64,000 nucleotides of DNA, from contig JAQSEB010000142.1 in the NCBI GenBank assembly GCA_030063045.1, positions 1,054,001 through 1,118,000 on the forward strand. Direction: 5' to 3'. The position numbers and the translations under genes are program-made. The DNA is from Pratylenchus scribneri (lineage: Eukaryota > Nematoda > Chromadorea > Rhabditida > Pratylenchidae). The notes under the pieces were generated by a model. It had not been told where the DNA came from. It saw nothing but the letters and a program-made list of their open reading frames with translations, and searched no databases. Shown in pieces: positions 20,650-31,618 of this stretch; within the stretch, counting starts at the first letter, position 1, and each line of letters starts with the position of its first letter.

Positions 20650-20973
20650 TCATTTTCCTTTCTTATTCTTCTTTATGAAGTTAAAAAATCCTCTTCCACT
20701 CTTTTTTCCTCCACTTCCTCCATTTTTCGTTCCTTCTCCTCCTCCTGCTGAATCAATGCTAGTACCGCCGGTTTCATTCTTTTCTTCTACTTTCTCGAAA
20801 TTCACATTCAATGTGGGCATTTGCCCGCCAAAGGCGCCACATTTGGGGCAATTATAGCCTGGATAATTATTTCGTTGGCACATCCAACAATCTCCTATGC
20901 CACCGCCTTCAACAAAGTCCAAATTCAAGAAATATATGTATAAAAATGAAAGGAATAAAATTTTGATTTGCAT
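20650..20973 (-). CDS. Small secreted protein with CX2CX9CX2C motif, 107 aa
   Basis: Single-exon frame. The first 23 residues (MQIKILFLSFLYIYFLNLDF and on) look like a signal peptide, followed by Gly-Gly-Gly. Residues of about 28-50 read DCWMCQRNNYPGYNCPKCG, a CX2CX9CX2C arrangement that could bind zinc or form two disulfides. The rest is low-complexity: Gly/Ser-rich, then a basic end (GRGFFNFIKKNKKGK). Nothing around it forms an obvious partner. Short secreted cysteine-containing proteins of this kind are common among candidate effectors of parasitic nematodes, but nothing here shows that role. No acceptor lies directly before the ATG, so the start could be further upstream in a spliced transcript. 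Confidence 0.6.
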   Translation of the reverse strand: MQIKILFLSFLYIYFLNLDFVEGGGIGDCWMCQRNNYPGYNCPKCGAFGGQMPTLNVNFEKVEEKNETGGTSIDSAGGGEGTKNGGSGGKKSGRGFFNFIKKNKKGK

Positions 20974-22189
20974 TATGATTTGGTGATATAGAATATTTTT
21001 ATGGAATTTTTAAAGGAATTATATTTTTGATTAATTATTATAATTGCCTTTTATAATGATCCCTTCCCGACCAAAGCAGGCAATCTGATGATTATTTCTC
21101 AAGGTCACGACATTCCCTTGCCCCAATTTCTAACATCAATGATCTTTTTCACTTCCTCCTTCATTCTGTTCAAGAAATCTATTAAAAACATATCCGATTA
21201 ATTTTACCAGTTATGGAGAAGCGGGCTCGTTCCTACCTTCTATTTCCGATTCCGATCATTGACATTTGCACTTTCTAGTAACAAACAGTACACAATTTTT
21301 ATTTGTAAACATATCTGATCAAATTCACGATCTCTGCAAGGGAAGCCGGCCCCTTCCTCTTTTTCCGATGATATTTTATTTACTTGCCCTTTCGAATAAC
21401 TAAAAAGAGCACATAACCCAAATTTTGATTCCGATTATTGATGTTTCATATATTTGCCTTTTCGAACAACTAAATTATAAAAGCAATTTGTTTTCTACTC
21501 TAAAAAAATAAAGAAATAGAATCAATCAGTCATTGTTCTGCATTTGGGAAATATTTAAAATGGCGAATAAATTACTGAAAATGGCGAAAAGTTTATACCG
21601 GTCCAGCGATTTGCCCAAAATTCACAAACCATATACCATTGGATAGATCTCGTCAAGGCACATCGAATGATATATAATTTGTCATGGTTTAATTGGTTTT
21701 GAACCAAACCCATAAAATGGTTTGAGTGGTTTAAAAATCCTTAATTTTTGATCAAACTACGACAAAATATATATCAATCGACGCGTTTTGATGAGATCTA
21801 TCAATTGGGTAAATGGTTTGGGAGTCTAGGACAAATCATTAAACCGTTATGATTTTTTCGTCATTTTCAGCATTCTATTCGCCCTTTCTTTCAGTAATTT
21901 ATTCACCAAATTAAATAGCATCCATTTGCAACAAATTGTACTTCAAAAATATGTATGTTTAGAGTTTTTTAAAACTTATATAGAATATAAAAATGACAGT
22001 ATTAATTTGATGAAAAATCATTCAAATTATTGAAAAATGTATATTGTTGCAGCTCTCGGGTTCGATATATCTATCAGTCACTTTGTCCGATCTCTATTAA
22101 AAACTGTGTTGAAATAAATTATCTTTCATTTGGATCATATTTTGGCAATTGATATTATTACTGGCAATAAAGCGTAAACAAACCAAATC
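20974..22189. other. Intergenic
   Basis: No gene seen. The stretch 21060-21530 has strings also found near 15790 and 16640-16780 (GGGAAGCCG, CGATCA/TTGAT, AACAGTAC), so it is likely an old dispersed repeat. It is followed by the palindromic element at 21551-21930. Confidence 0.35.
21551..21930. mobile_element. Palindromic element with GGCGAATAAATTACTGA ends
   Basis: Left end TGGCGAATAAATTACTGA and the near complement TCAGTAATTTATTCACCA on the right. An inverted pair of the shared core lies at about 21633 and 21780. It lacks coding capacity. Confidence 0.55.
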
Positions 22190-22429
22190 CCAATGTTGTG
22201 GAAAGTGGACTCTCTTTCAAACCAAATAAGTAATTGAAATATGACGAATATTTGGGAAATCAAAAATATCCGATCCATAAAATGAACTAAATATGATCGA
22301 TCACTGGAAAAGCAAAAATTTCGGGCCTTAAGATGAACTAAAAATGAAATAATATTCAGAAAGTGCCAGATATAAATACACCGTCAGGTTAGGATGGCAT
22401 AAAAATTAATTTCATTTACAATATTTATA
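22190..22429 (+). promoter_or_regulatory. Shared upstream region of the RVKR-tail family, copy A
   Basis: This stretch contains GTGCCAGATATAAATA followed by a conserved CAGGTTAGGATGGCAT, with TATAAATA at about 22371, some 60 bases before the ATG. Upstream are repeated strings of the type AAAATGAACTAAATATGA alternating with AGCAAAAATTTCGGGCC. The same blocks, in the same order, lie upstream of the other two copies. Confidence 0.6.
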
Positions 22430-23758
22430 ATGTTTTGCATATCTTTCAATTTTACAATTTTATTTATTTTGTTTGGAATGATTAATGGATCTATCATAGA
22501 AGGTATTTTATTTTTAAAATTAAAAGTTTTATTTTCAGAGTTAATAAAAAATGATTGGAAATGGAACAGCAAAAATGTCGCCGAAATAAACGAAAATATT
22601 TGCAATTTTATAGAAAATTTGGAAAACCAAAACGGAAATGGATTAAAAAATTTGGAAATTATTGCCGATTTGATGAAGCAAATTTGTGAAGAAATAAATT
22701 TTGAGAAAAAGAAAATACTTGAAATTCAACTTTAAAAAAGTTTAAAAATATTAATGAAATCGGAAGAGGCAAAAAATCAACGAAAAATAATTTTTAACGA
22801 ATTGGAAAAAATTGGAGAAAAAGAAATTTCATCACAATTGAAGAAAAGGTTGAAAGAGGAAAAAAAATTGGCGGAGATTATTTTAGAGAACAGTGGAATG
22901 ACAAAATTTTTGGGAATTGAAGAATTTGTAGAATGCAAAGAAATGTCGGCTATTTTAATGTTCAAAGTTTTTTTTAAAAAAATTATGGCGAAATTTTTGG
23001 GTGATGATGATAAATTGTCGTTAGAAATTTTGGAAAAAAATATGCATGCTACAATTTATGATGAAGAAATTGGAAAATATGACCGCCATCATCATGTTGG
23101 AAGAGTAAAACGACAACATGAACAAATTACTGTGATTTTGGGTATGTGAAAAAGATAATATTTTATTTGTTGAAACAAGAATAGATAATGTCGAAATAAT
23201 TATAATTCATTATAGTTTATCTTTATCATACTTTCACAAATTATATATAATTCTAAAATTTGTCATGATTTAATCAATCAAAATTGAAGGGAGGATAATA
23301 AAAATATTTAAATCGACTTTTGGTTTTTCGTTCATAATTAAATTGGTTAAAATTTACAAGCTAAAACATAATTAAATTATACGATTATATTCCTTATAGA
23401 TCTATCGATTAATTCTGATTTTATGAGTCTGGTATAAACTTTATAGACCATTGCAATCTTTTCGATCTTCTCTCTATTCTTTTCAATAATTTTAGTGTTT
23501 TTTTGGCAAAGTAATTATTTTGACAATGAAAAGACATATTAATAAAAATTAAAATAATGCATATGATATTAATTCATTTTTAGAGAATTATTTGTAATTT
23601 GAATTTTTTTTTATTTTCATTCAGGCATTTTTTTCATGTTCTATTTAATTGGTCTACCCCTGCTTGCGGCATTTGCAAAGTTGGCGGCCAATTTGGCTCC
23701 ACTTCTTATTCCAATGGCCGCGATGTTTTTAATCTTCTTGATGATGAATCGACGTTGA
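22430..23758 (+). pseudogene. RVKR-tail secreted/membrane family, copy A, one nonsense codon
   Basis: Exons 22430-22502, 22539-23141 and 23625-23758. Exon 1 encodes a signal peptide (MFCISFNFTILFILFGMING). The 36-base intron (22503-22538) is a multiple of three with no stop, so a retained intron would still read through. The body starts ELIKNDWKWNSKNVAEINEN. A TAA at 22733-22735 stands where the two sister copies have lysine (AAA to TAA). The frame then stays open to the exon end, including HHHVGRVKRQH. Exon 3 encodes a hydrophobic tail (GIFFMFYLIGLPLLAAFAKL and on) ending MNRR. Relative to its sisters it also lacks about 11 residues in the coiled-coil-like part. One substitution separates it from an open gene, so a polymorphism or base error is possible. 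Confidence 0.7.
23240..23480. mobile_element. Decayed palindromic element in intron 2 of copy A
   Basis: ATTTGTCATGATTTAATC and TATAGATCTATCGATTAA are weakened forms of the strings that flank the shared core in intact elements. Traces stand in the same intron of copy B (35545-35735) and, in part, copy C (39780-39835). Confidence 0.4.
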
Positions 23759-23939
23759 ATTTAATTTTCATTTAACAAAGAGAGAAAAATTATAAATTTA
23801 TAATCCAAAAGGACTGTCGAATTTATATTTTATATATGTATTTTCTATAAGATAAATATCTAATTATTCGAAAAGCAATGAAAATTTAAAAAAAAAGAAT
23901 TAAATTGCAAAAAATTTATTTATACCCATAAATTTAAAT

Positions 23940-24060
23940 CACTTAAAAATGCATCATATAAATTCGTTTGAATTCATGCATTAATAACAGTTTTGATGAG
24001 ATTTATCATTTCTAAATGAGGATGAAGAGCTTCATTACGGAAAATAAAATCCGCTGTTTA
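23940..24060 (-). repeat. Interspersed repeat, fragment in reverse
   Basis: Read on the minus strand it matches 38060-38165: the string AATCTCATCAAAACTGTTAT is near-identical and GAATTCAAACGAATTTA is shared. Confidence 0.55.
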
Positions 24061-24448
24061 GCCTTTTTTCACTTTCATTTATTTAACAAAATTCCCAAAT
24101 TAGATTTTAATTTAATCGATTTTTAGAAATAAAAATAAATTAACAATAAATGATAAAATTGGGGGGAGGGGAATAATTTTTCCATCTATGGAATATATAA
24201 AATATTTTTTAAATAAAATTGATAGATGCAATAATTTTTGCTCCATTTTATTTTGCTTAATTCTATTTGATTACATTTTCAGGAATATCAAATGCTCATT
24301 TTATTAATAATAAATTTTTTATTTGAGAAAATTTCAATATTTACACAAATGGTAATTAAAAGAGTAATTATCCTGCAATTGAATGAATCAAAAGATGAAT
24401 TTATGATCTTTGTTGAGTAATAAATTAATTATGGATATTAGTTTATTA

Positions 24449-25029
24449 GGTAATAGTACAGTTCGTACCACACCTTTTTCCCGAAAAATTATTTTATTTT
24501 TCGGGAAAAACGTGTATTTAGGGGTTTTCGATGATGGAGAATCCGAATATGTCATTAGTTTCTCATTATCTGTATTGGCTGAACCAATATAGGTTTACCA
24601 ACCGGTTTCGAAAAAACTAAATTTTAGTTGGGTCAAATTATACAACAATCGACGCTAATCGATGAGCTGATTGCGAATCTGTAATTTATTTCACATAAAG
24701 TCCAAATCATATGTGTATAAGTTAAGTATCCACTTGACAAAATGGCCACAACTTTTTTAGTTTTGGGTTTTATGCGAAACAACTGGCAGATTCGCGATCA
24801 GCTTATCGATACGCGTCGAATGATATATAATTTGACCCCAAATACTAAAGTTCGATTTTTTCGAAACCGGTTTGTAAACCTAAGCTGGTACAGGAAATTT
24901 AATTCATGAAAAATAAAGGATGAATTCGGATTCTCCATCATTGAAAGCCCCTAAATATATGTTTTTAGCAAAAAATAAAATGAAAAAATTTTTTTAGGAA
25001 AAAGGTGTGGTACGAACTGTACTATTACC
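24449..25029. mobile_element. Foldback element with 8-bp target duplication
   Basis: Ends GGTAATAGTACAGTTCGTAC and its complement, continued by CACACCTTTTTCC (about 33 bp). Flanking GTTTATTA stands at 24441-24448 and 25030-25037. The arms pair imperfectly over much of the 581 bp. Near the centre are ACAATCGACGCTAATCGATG and its partner TATCGATACGCGTCGAATGA, a variant of the shared core. A related sequence seems present at 37600-37810. Confidence 0.75.
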
Positions 25030-25234
25030 GTTTATTATTTTATGAATTAAAATTTTAAAATGTCAAAAGAGATTATTCGTCAATTCCGGATGATAGATGG
25101 TATTTTGGTCAATTAGAAATGAAATTCTTTATATAATTCGATATATTTCGATGCGCATTTTATCAAAACCATAAAAAAAAACTAACAAAAATTTTTAACA
25201 AACATTATAAGACTAAATTTTGTAGACACAAAAA

Positions 25235-26180
25235 ATGGAAACATCGATGATCAAATTCGCGAGCGTTTTTCAGTTGGATTGATGATGTGGATATAGGAAG
25301 AAAAGATCAAATCAGTGGTCATCGCATTTTTAGGGAAAGAGAAAAGATGGCGAATTTGCGGAATTGAGGTATTACTAATTTAATGAAATTCTAACGGAGT
25401 TGATGCTGGAAAAAGGGTTAGACCGTGAATTATATTTTTCATAAGGAGCTCCTTATCTGACAATAATATCACCCATTTGGATCGAATTGCTCTCGTTCTG
25501 GCTCCATCGAATTACAAAGTTGTCCGTTCTCCGCTACCGCAAAACGCCCCATTGTAACTCTAGGGTAACAAATGCGCAGCTCCCAGTGAGAACGGAGGCA
25601 ATTCTTGCGATATCTTCTCGACCGCCCGCGTTCCCCGATGATCCCATTTCTTCCAGACCAAATCATCAGTTGTCCACCCAAAAAAAGCCAAACAAACAAA
25701 TTCAGAACCTCTCTCCATCACTCCCTTTCATTCATTCCTCCTACCTACTCTCCTCGTCCGAGACTGATCATTTTTGCCCAAATCCAAAGGCATTTTCTTA
25801 CCTTCCAATCGATGGACTCTCCGTTTTTGGCCAAAGACGACGGTATTTACCTTTCTTCGCTACCCATTCGGTGGACCCTATTTTTCATTTGCCTATTGTT
25901 TGCTAGAGATTTAGTGCACAAACTATATCCATGCATCTTATCGAGTTATGAGATTTGAAAAGAGCCAAACCGCGGATCTCATTTTTCGTAATGAGCTCCT
26001 CATCCTTAGCTAGAAATGATAATCTCATCATTAACTACGATCAAATCTAACCCCTGCTAGAACCAATTTGGGATAAAGTCCATTGTTGTGTGTGTAGGGT
26101 TTTCACTAATTCCCGCTTCTTCCAAATGTGCAAACACCCCCATTCAAAATGCCAAACAAATGAAGAGATTACCTAAACCT
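25235..26180 (+). repeat. Interspersed repeat, copy 2
   Basis: Partner of 19310-20290, in the same orientation. It contains a second internal GAGCTCCTCATC block at about 25993. Confidence 0.65.
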
Positions 26181-27782
26181 ATACACTCTCACCCCCTAAC
26201 GGTCTTATACAGTCCCCATCCGAGATAGAAGATTCCCGGATCTAACGGCCTGCTACGCTTTTCGGCCAACACTTCCCCAATCACAATTTTAAACTGGACT
26301 GACACAAAATTAACTGAAACAGGCCTTATTAATCCTTGTTTAACCGTCGAATTAATTCAATTAAGTTAAACAGACAAATTAATCCAAATTAATTAAAAAG
26401 CAATATAAAAAAAAATAAAAATATATAACATTCAGTGGAATAAAAGAATGGAGGATGCAGCTAATTTTACAAATGACACATGTAAAAAAATGCAAAAAAT
26501 AAGTCAATTAGAAAAAATCTGAAAAAATAAAAATATAATTTTGATAAAAAAAATTAGCAAATTTTTGAATATGATTTTGTTATAAAATATTTAATGCGAG
26601 AATTTAATTATAGGATAAATTAATAGTGAACAAAATATTTTTTTATTCCGCAGATTATTCGGATTCTGCATTCATCTCTTTTCAGAAAGAGTTCCTAAGT
26701 CCACATCAACGGCAATATCCACTCACTTAAATAATTTGTGTAATTACTTGATCTCATGAGAAAAAATATCTGTTTGCGCAGCCATAGTCCGCCCTCTCTT
26801 TCCTTCCATCTTTTCCAATGCTGCTTTATTCATTCATTAAATCCAATTTTGAAAATACCGTATTTATTCTATTTTAAGCCCCCTCTCTATTAGAAGCCCC
26901 CTCTCTATTTTAAGCCCTCCTATCGAAAAATTCATGTCAAAATTAACCAATTTAGAGGTGAAATTAGGCCGAAATAAGCAATTTTTATTTCCAAAATTCC
27001 GAAAAGTTCCCACCTCGGAGGGTTTCTGAAATTTTTAAGCCCCGGGACTTAAAATAGAATAAATACGGTATGCAATTTCCCTTCTCCTATCATACCTCTC
27101 TATTCTATTAACTTCGTTGTCTTCTCATTTTGGTATCGGCAATCTGAAGTTAGTAATGGGTAATGTCTAAAACTAATAGCTGAGCAAATCATTACTTATC
27201 ATATTATTCGTCTTGATTTTGATTAGTTTTATTCGTTGAATTAAATATTTGAAAATCCGTATTCCGTACCCTCAAATTTATCTATTTTCTCTCTTTCTCT
27301 TCTTATCTCCTTCCATTCTTCTAGTCATCCTTTTTAATATTTTATTTATTTAACTCTAATGGCATTTACTCAATTTTCCTACTTTGACAAGGGAATGAAT
27401 ATGAATAGATATTCTCTCTATGGAAAATTAAATATTTTTATATGGATATATTGAATATTTTTGCATAAATAAAATATTTAAGAAAAGAAATAAATTTATC
27501 GAATTCTACCGAAAAAATAATAAAAAAAATGAGTAATAAAAAATGGATAGTCAAAAATTTCGCTTCGAACCATTACCATTTGTAATAATTTATGATAATA
27601 AAGAATATGGGAAAATTCTGTTGATTGTAAAATCAATTAGTGGTTAAATGCTAATTTTTCCCAAAAGTTCGTGAATTCCATCAAAAAAAATCAATTGTTC
27701 GCATTTAATAGTATAAAAACACTCGATAGAAGTTTTCCCATTGCCATAATCAATACAGTTTTTTTGACCTTCACTTTCACGT
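26181..27782. other. Intergenic
   Basis: No gene seen; AT-rich DNA apart from the element at 26856-27070. Confidence 0.35.
26856..27070. mobile_element. TACCGTA-ended palindromic element, short copy
   Basis: TACCGTATTTATTCTATTTT at the left, with the complement AAAATAGAATAAATACGGTA at the right. The interior repeats AAGCCCCCTCTCTATTAGAAG strings in part. It may duplicate TA on insertion. Related to 33323-33974. Confidence 0.6.
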
Positions 27783-30700
27783 TCATTGACGATTGCTTCC
27801 ATTATGCCGAGGTGGTCCACCATGGAATTTCATAGAAATAGAGGCTGGTTCAACATGGGAATTTGACGATGATGAATGTTCAGTATTCTGTAAAATTTAA
27901 TAAATTAGCCCAGAATTTCAAGCTTAACTACCATATTTTACATTCGAGAAATGAAATTAAAAAATTTTTTGAAAAAATCAATATTTTATTGTTGAACCAA
28001 TTTTGACTTAATAGAACCAAAACAAAATCGGTTTAAACTGCTTATTATCTTAACAAATTATAACTTCACGAGCATTGTTCAATTGTAAATGATTTATAAT
28101 GTAGGATAAATATGCGAAAAATATAGATGTGTATCTATTTCTTATCTAAAATTTTGATTCATCCTATTTTGAATTTTTTGAAACTGACATTTTCTTCCGA
28201 CTTAGCAATTACAATTCCATTCATTTTCATGGTCGATACAGCATGAAAAGGGTGAAGAAGATCGTAAAATTTCTGCGCATCATTTTTCTCTTCCTCTCTT
28301 TTATTCTATGTATAACAAAATAAATTTTTAAAAATTTTAATTCAATAAACAAAATTCCTAAAAAATAAATCTAATAGGAAATTGATGGCAAACGTGCAGA
28401 ATGTGGTCCCTCCGGGCAGGGACGGGCGCCAAAGCCTAAGTCGTTGAACGCCAAACGCAAAACGCCAAAATTTCAAAAAAAAATTTAAGCCAAACGCAAA
28501 ACGCCAAAAAATGGCTAAAAATAACGCCAAAAACGCCAAACGCAAAACGCCAAACGCCAAAAATGAATTTAATCAGAAATTCAAATTTTTATAAATTTTA
28601 TTCAAAAATTCAAAATTTAATAAATTTTATTCAGAAATTTAAATTTTTCATAATTTACTTTATTCGATTCTCTTTTCTCTTCCATTTTTCCATCAAGAAT
28701 TAAAAGATAATAGTGCGGAGGCCAGAGGGAGAAGCCTGCCGAAGGCCAGTGGACTAAGCCCGAGGCCAAGTTTAGCAAGGGATTAAGCCGGATAAATGGG
28801 GATTAAGCCGGATAAAGAGGAATTAAAGGTCACAATGCCAGGATTAAGTAAGGAAATGGGCTGGAAGCTGAGCATATTCGGCAAGGAGGGTAGAACAACC
28901 ACCATTTTGCGACCCTACGTAAAATTTTGACCGTGTCAGGGAAAAATATGGCCCAAAAATGGCCCCGATAGGGGAAAATTTGGCCCAAAAATAGTACCGA
29001 TAGGAGAAATTTGACCCAAAAATGGCCGGGCAGCGAAAAATTTCCATTCACAGTCTCTTATCTTTCCATTCTATCTCCTTCTCCTTATCCTCTTTCATCC
29101 ATAAAAAATTATCCAATTTTGGCTTTTTTTTGGCGTTAATTTTCCTATTTTTACGCCAAACGCAAAACGCCAAAAAAGGCTAAAAATAACGCCAAAAACG
29201 CCAAACGCAAAACGCCAAACGCCATGGCTCCATCCCTGCCTCCGGGTTTTGAATTTAAAAATTCGGAAGACACATTTCTAAGGGTAATCGGAGGCGTAGA
29301 ACACGAATCTGAGCTCGGATTTTTTATATCTTGCCATCTTGGTAAGATAATGCTAACTCTTTCTAAGAAGCATAGGGGGGACCAAGGGCATTTTGGTGAA
29401 AATTTTTACATAGCCAAATAATAGCTCATTCAACGCAGCACGATGAGCTGAATCTAATGGTACCATTATGAATAATATTGCAATATAGTTAAGTTATAAC
29501 CAAAAGAATGATTGGTCTTGGTAAGGTATTTGGACATCTAACTTGCTTAAAATGTAATATTATTCATTAAAATATGGTATCATTAGATTCAGCTCGTCGA
29601 ACTGCGTTGATTGAGCTATTATTTAGCTATGTAAAAATATTCAACAAAAATGCCCATGGTCCCTAGTATTCTTTTTCTTAGTAAGAGTTGGCATTACCTT
29701 ACCAAGATGGCAAGATATACCGAGCTCAGATTCGTGTTCAGCGCATCAAACTACCCCTAAAAAATTATATCCCTTATTTTATTCAAAACCCGGAGGACCA
29801 CACTTCTGCACGTTTGCCAAATTGATTAAAATGGTATGCAATGTTATTTATTAAAAAATTTTAAAATATGTTAGTTTCCAAATTTATTATGGCTTTCATT
29901 TTTTATTTTTTGTAAAATTTTATTGAAATTTTGTCCAAATATAATATTTTAGTTACCTGTGGTGTCTTCAGCTGATGTTCCTCAGTTCGTTTTAAAAAAT
30001 TATCCAAATCTTGATAAAATTTCTCTATTTCATTATTTTTCATGCCGAAAATACGATTCTTAATTTCTTTATCTTTCGCATTTTTCAATTGGGTTACAAT
30101 TATTTTCAATATTTTTGCCAAATACACGTATATGACCCATATTTGCTTACTTTTTTGCTTATCATCGTTTTCGTCTCCTTAAATGGAGAGAGATTTATAA
30201 CCATCCTTTATATAAATTTTAGATAAATTTTCGGTAGGTTGCACGGTTTTCTTTATGTAAATTAAAGTTAATTGAATTTTATTAAATTTTTTCATGTTTA
30301 TGTTCACACTCAGTCAGGAATAAAATATTAAATTTTTGATATTATAAAATTTATATTCATTATAAAAATATTTTACTTAAAATTTGCTTTCCTTCGAGCA
30401 CTTTGCGAACTTCTAATATTTTAAGAAGATCTGTTGGTTGACTTTCGAATGTAGTCGATTTATGATAACCATTAATATCAGGAGTTTTAATAACAATTTT
30501 TTTCATTTTACTAATAAAGTCCCTCGTCATTTCTTCGTCCATTGTTACTAAAATGGGATGAGGATGTTAAAAGATAATGTTGTTAAATATTTTAAAGTCT
30601 AATTATTGAGTAACTTTAACCATTGTCCATCCACCCCATGTTCCGGCTTGAAGATTTTCTTTATTAATAAACCTTAAATTAAACCCATTTATGGGAAGGG

Positions 30701-30895
30701 ATTAATTTGCCAAACTATTATCCTTATTATAGATTTTTCATATTATTTTAAAATTGTCCAATTACCTCTTTGTTGTAAGCCAGTAATTCCAAAATTTATT
30801 TCAAAATCGACCGAATTCTTTGAAAATGTAATGCCAAAATAATTTTGGAGCAATATAAAGCAAAAAAATATTTGGAATTTAATGAAAATATTCAT
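27783..30895 (-). CDS. Secreted single-module paralog, 5 exons, 239 aa
   Basis: Exons: 30895-30766, 30547-30377, 30177-29957, 28305-28213 and 27887-27783 (TGA). The sum is 720 bases in consistent phase. Signal peptide MNIFIKFQIFFCFILLQNYF, then NSVDFEINFGI. Segment A starts VTMDEEMTRDFISKMKKIVI. Segment B has KQIWVIYVYLAKILKIIV, where the usual His-Cys-Phe is lost, and RIFGMKNNEIEKFYQDLDNF. Segment C has NDAQKFYDLLHPFHAVSTMK; its donor GTAATT after Ile was chosen to keep phase 0. The tail starts NTEHSSSSNSHVEP and matches the tail of the gene at 17591-18971. Intron 4 is 1651 bases and holds two nested mobile elements. Function unknown. Confidence 0.76.
28386..29819. mobile_element. Foldback element carrying a nested insertion
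   Basis: Outer ends TGGCAAACGTGCAGA and TCTGCACGTTTGCCA. Direct 6-bp flank AATTGA stands at 28380-28385 and 29820-29825. Without the inner element the two arms pair almost along their length (for instance CTTGCCATCTTGGTAAG against CTTACCAAGATGGCAAG). It lies in intron 4 of the gene at 27783-30895. Confidence 0.7.
28417..29238. mobile_element. hAT-like element nested in the foldback, 822 bp
   Basis: Ends CAGGGACGGGCGCC and the near complement GGCTCCATCCCTG. Exact 8-bp duplication CCTCCGGG at 28409-28416 and 29239-29246. Both subterminal regions carry ACGCCAAACGCAAAACGCC strings, and they do so in the same orientation rather than inverted. The centre includes GGATTAAGCCGGATAAA strings like those in the element at 8504. 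Confidence 0.78.
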
Positions 30896-30902
30896 TTTTC
30901 TG
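30896..30902 (-). promoter_or_regulatory. Acceptor just before start codon (likely trans-splice site)
   Basis: Minus-strand TTATTTCAG ends 4 bases (AAAA) before the ATG, as at the paralog at 18971. Confidence 0.5.
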
Positions 30903-31618
30903 AAATAATAATTGCCAATTGATTATTTTTAGATAAATTGAATTTAAATTGTACAAAAATAAAATCCATTAACATCTTAAATGTGTTTTTTGATTTTTTT
31001 ACATAGAGAAAAGATTTTGGGATAGGTTATTGAAGATGGGGGTTATGGGCATAAATATGAATTAATATTTTACGAAAATGTAACTTTCTTTGAGTTTAAT
31101 TGAACAGAGGAAAAGTTAAAATAATTTAATATATAATTAAATTAAATTAAATTTTTAGTCAATGAATGAATTAATGAGTAGAGGTCGGCAAGGCGCCTCG
31201 GTCCGGATCACGTTTCGGGTTTCATGAAAAAAAACCGACTCGGAACCCTCCGGATTTCGGGTCGGATTCCCGATCGGGAACTTAAATTTATTAAAAAAGG
31301 AAAGTTTAAAGAAAAAAGACTATAATCTAAAAATAATTTATTAAATTTTTCTCAAAGAAAGGGACTTGTTATAAATTCTAATTACACTGGAGCGATAGGG
31401 ATGGGGATAGATAGAAAATAGAATTCATGAAATTGTAGCCTACCTTAAATTAAATATAATGGAAAAAGGGCCAAAGGAATCGAAAGAGTGAATTGAGGGA
31501 ATTATAACATAATTTTTAGCTAATGAATGAATTTATGTGTTCATTCAGTTACCTTAAATAGATCAAATCTGGTTGGTCAAGAACATGAAAAATTCACTAT
31601 GATTATGGGCAGGCACAC

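Noticed and set aside
25487..25958. Frames of 139 and 117 codons in the interspersed repeat
   Set aside because: The partner copy at 19310-20290 does not keep either frame, so conservation argues against coding.
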